DNA from: Amphiduros pacificus
Taxonomy: Eukaryota; Annelida; Polychaeta; Phyllodocida; Hesionidae
Assembly (NCBI GenBank): GCA_949316495.1
Contig: OX439000.1
Span: 932,501-996,500 of the forward strand
Length of the DNA: 64,000 nucleotides
Direction of reading: 5' to 3'
The notes beneath the pieces were generated by a model. That model ran no database searches. It was not told the DNA's origin and saw only the letters and a program-made list of their open reading frames with translations. Both the position numbers and the translations under genes were made by a program. Positions 61,001 through 64,000 of the stretch are shown here, one piece after another (within the stretch, counting starts at the first letter, position 1; the number at the start of each line of letters is the position of its first letter).

Positions 61001-61888
61001 AGCAGACAATACAGTCAACCTAGACAGCTGACAATACAGTCAATCTAGACAGCAGACAATACAGTCAACCTAGACAGCAGACAATACAGTCTACCAGGAC
61101 AACAAACAATACGGTCTACCTAAACAGCAGACAATGCGGTCTACCTAGACAGCAGACAATACAGTCAACCTAGACAGCAGACAATACGGTCAACCTAGAC
61201 AGCAGACAATACAGTCAACCTAGACAGCTGACAAAACAGTCAACCTAGACAGCAGACAATACAGTCAACCTAGACAGCAGACAATATGGTCAACCTAGAC
61301 AGCAGACAATACGGTCAACCTAGACAGCAGACAATACGGTCAACCTAGACAGCAGACAATACAGTCAACCTAGACAGCTGACAATACAGTCAATCTAGAC
61401 AGCAGACAATACAGTCAACCTAGACAGCAGACAATATGGTCAACCTAGACAGCAGACAATACAGTCTACCTAGACAGCAGACAATACAGTCAACCTAGAC
61501 AGCAGACAATACGGTCAACCTAGACAGCAGACAATACAGTCAACCTAGACAGCAGACAATACAGTCAACCTAGACAGAAGACAATACGGTCAACCTAGAC
61601 AGCAGACAATACAGTCAACCTAGACAGCAGACAATACGGTCAACCTAGACAGCAGACAATACGGTCAACCTAGACAGCAGACGATACAGTCAACCTAGAC
61701 AGCAGACAATACGGTCAACCTAGACAGCAGACAATACAGTCAACCTAGACAGCAGACAATACGGTCAACCTAGAGAGCTGACAATACGGTCAACCTAGAC
61801 AGCAGACGATACAGTCAACCTAGAGAGCTGACAATACGGTCAACCTAGACAGCAGACAATACGGTCTACCAGGACAACAAACAATGCA
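58064..61888. repeat. 25/29-bp satellite array, 3.8 kb, longest in the window
   Basis: Roughly 150 units. The left part (to about 58490) is mostly 29-bp units, cagcagacaatatgggcaga then ctacctaaa. The middle is 25-bp units, cagcagacaatacggtctac then ctaaa. The right part (from about 60700) has gtcaacctagac. Higher-order repeats are seen: ctaccaggac blocks at 60791 and 61091 (exactly 300 bp, 12 units), and gggctgactt blocks at 59381, 59660 and 59914. Confidence 0.96.
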
Positions 61889-61978
61889 GCCTCCTGTCCT
61901 ATCTGCCTCCTGTCCTATCTGCCTCCTGTCCTATCTGCCTCCTGTCCTATCTGTCTCTTGTCCTATCTGTCTCCTGTC
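61889..61978. repeat. 16-bp tandem repeat
   Basis: About five to six units of ctgcctcctgtcctat attached to the end of the 25-bp array. Confidence 0.93.
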
Positions 61979-62416
61979 CACCAAATAGCAATGCTCCATA
62001 TCACCAGTATTAGATCATTATAACAGCGTTATTAGTTATCATGTCCAAATTAGCACATCGACGAACATGGCATTTGTGTGTCATACATGCGAGGGCCCCA
62101 CAAGCCTACATTGCTTACCCCGGGAGACCCCGGGAGACCCCGGGAGACCCCGGGAGACCTGCTGAGGACTTCAATGGCATCAGCTGTCAACGGTTACCCA
62201 AGATGTTTTGATTTTGATTTTCTTCGCCCAATTCATCCCAAAAGTGTATTGAAATTAAAGTCATGTCATCATTTGACGTCTCATTAAATGGTAAATGTTT
62301 GGAAGACAATATTAGGAGAATAACAACTCCTGATGACAGATCGTTAATGAAGTCGCAGGGAAAGTGCTGCTGTGTCACTCATAACTTGATAGGCCCTAGA
62401 GAGATAGTGATGCAAT
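61979..62416. other. Unique DNA with a 10-bp repeat
   Basis: At 62117-62160 are four perfect units of cccgggagac. The rest shows no gene. Confidence 0.6.
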
Positions 62417-63312
62417 CTGCAACCACCTTACTGCAACCACCTTACTGCAACCACCTCAGTGCAACCACCTTAGTGCAACCACCTTACTGCAGCCAACTTA
62501 CTGCAGCCACCTTAGTGCATCCACCTTACTGCAGCCACCTTACCCCAGCCACCTAACCCCAGCCACCTTACCCCAGCCACCTTACCCCAGCCACCTTACC
62601 CCAGCCACCTTACTGCAGCCACCTTACTCCAGCCACCTTACTCCAGCCACCTTACTCCAGCCACCTTACTCCAGCCACCTTACTGCAGCCATCTTACCCC
62701 AGCCACCTTACCCTAGCCACCTTACTGTAGCCACGTTTCTGCAGCCACCTTTCTGCAGTCACTTTACTGCAGCCACTTACTGCAGCCACCTTACTGCAGC
62801 CACCTTACTGCAGCCACCTTACTGCAGCCACCTTACCGCAGCCACCTTACCACGGCCACCTTACTGCAGCCACCTTACTGCGGCCACCTTACCGCAGCCA
62901 CCATACTGCGGCCACCATACTGCGGCCACCTTACTGCGGCCACCTTACTGCAGCCACCTTACTCCAGCCACCTTACTCCAGCCACCTTACTCCAGCCACC
63001 TTACTCCAGCCACCTTACCCCAGCCACCTTACCCCAGCCACCTTACTCCAGTCACCTTACCCCAGCCACCTTACTCCAGTCACATTACTGCAGCCACCTT
63101 ACTCCAGCCACCTTACCCCAGCCACCTTACTCCAGTCACCTTACCCCAGCCACCTTACTCCAGTCACATTACTGCAGCCACCTTACCCCAGCCACCTTAC
63201 TCCAGTCACATTACTGCAGCCACCTTACCGCGGCCACCATACTGCGGCCACCTTACTCCAGTCACATTACTGCAGCCACCTTACTCCAGCCACCTTACTC
63301 CAGCCACCTTGT
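62417..63312. repeat. 14-bp minisatellite
   Basis: About 64 units of ttactgcagccacc, with variants ttactccagccacc, ttaccccagccacc and ttactgcggccacc in runs. Pyrimidine-rich on the + strand. Confidence 0.96.
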
Positions 63313-63805
63313 TCACAGCGCTCCCACAGCCTGCCTGCAACTATCACTAATGATTTCTCCGCTACCACAATCCAGGAGAATGGTATCGCCGCTATGCCTA
63401 TTTGAACTTTTAAACCCGATCAAGTGAACCTTACTCCAATTCAAGTTTATTAGCCTTTTTGGAGAACAAAAGGAGATTGATAATCCTCAGGAAACTGGAA
63501 ATAATATAAACTCTGTTATAGCTTCTTATTAGTGACCGATCATTATTTATTATATAGGGGACATGGAGGATAAGAAAACATTGTTTTCGCTTGTGAATAA
63601 TTGCAATGTTTCCAAAGCGACTTATACCATATTGCATACGAAAGTGCTATAATTCTCTCTTTGATGGGTGTCTGCATATTTCCATCGTGCTCACCCACCG
63701 GAATAATTAATGGTATGTCCCTCAGGGAATGACGTTTTGCTTTGGTTAATTTTAAATGGCGTAAGGCAGATTAATATATATAGTTATGATATATGAAAGT
63801 TATCT
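63313..63805. other. No recognised feature
   Basis: AT-rich unique DNA up to the SINE tail remnant. Confidence 0.5.
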
Positions 63806-63834
63806 GAAACCCCAAACAAACAAACAAACAAAAA
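63806..63834 (+). mobile_element. SINE family A 3' tail remnant
   Basis: gaaaccccaaac followed by repeated caaa units, the same as the end of the 57235 SINE. No body or head precedes it, so this is a very short 3' fragment or an unrelated (AAAC)n tract. Confidence 0.5.
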
Positions 63835-63850
63835 TTACGAAACATATATC

Positions 63851-64000
63851 CAGGGGTGGGATGTAATGCCTGGGGGGTAAAATGTTATGCCAGAGGGAGG
63901 GGTAGAATGTTATGCCTGGGGGTTGGATGTTATACCTGGAGGAGGGGTGTAATGTTATGCCAGGGGGGTAGAATGTTATGCCAGAGGGAGGGGTAGAATG
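63851..64000. repeat. G-rich minisatellite running out of the window
   Basis: Imperfect units around agaatgttatgcc followed by agagggaggggt or tggggggt, about 22-27 bp, cut by the window end. Runs of G on the + strand could form G-quadruplexes. Confidence 0.85.

Overview
This window is eukaryotic. It has one spliced-gene exon with an intron acceptor, a CR1/L2-type LINE, tRNA-derived SINEs with (AAAC)n tails, a Harbinger-type MITE and a very large amount of minisatellite DNA. The repeat types and an AT-rich background suggest a spiralian, most likely a mollusc. That is an inference from repeat style and the GPCR type; nothing here is diagnostic of species. There are no bacterial features and no recognisable rRNA or functional tRNA gene. 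I recognised no LTR element, endogenous virus or Polinton.

The only host coding sequence I can support is the last exon (46032-46618, +) of a rhodopsin-family neuropeptide GPCR of the neuromedin-U/pyrokinin/CAPA/ghrelin type. It carries TM6, TM7 and the cytoplasmic tail. The exons for TM1-5 were not found upstream, so all or much of 1-46031 may be one very long intron, or intergenic DNA plus intron. A LINE copy with an uninterrupted 5'-truncated ORF lies on the minus strand at 5677-8531.

Layout: 1-5 kb holds 15-bp, 11-bp and 63-bp minisatellites. At 5.7-8.5 kb is the LINE. From 8.7 to 13.7 kb are 68-, 34-, 23- and 54-bp arrays. From 13.7 to 31.9 kb are SINE copies, two unclassified dispersed repeat families and about a dozen small arrays. 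From 33.0 to 46.0 kb is a recent tandem segmental duplication of about 6 kb, made of a 13-bp array plus unique DNA, which ends 18 bp before the GPCR exon. From 46.0 to 50.6 kb are the exon, its 3' UTR, an (AT)n tract, hairpins, SINEs and the MITE. From 50.9 to 64 kb are 33-, 33-, 28-, 25-, 16-, 14- and roughly 25-bp arrays.

By my addition of array lengths, about 23-24 kb of the 64 kb (roughly 37%) is tandem repeat, from more than 30 unrelated unit sequences. Nearly all long open frames outside the LINE and the GPCR exon are artefacts of stop-free repeat units. The features most worth a second look are the duplication and its chimeric junction, the CRE-bearing 63-bp array, the array built from a SINE B-box segment, the MITE, and two compact hairpins.
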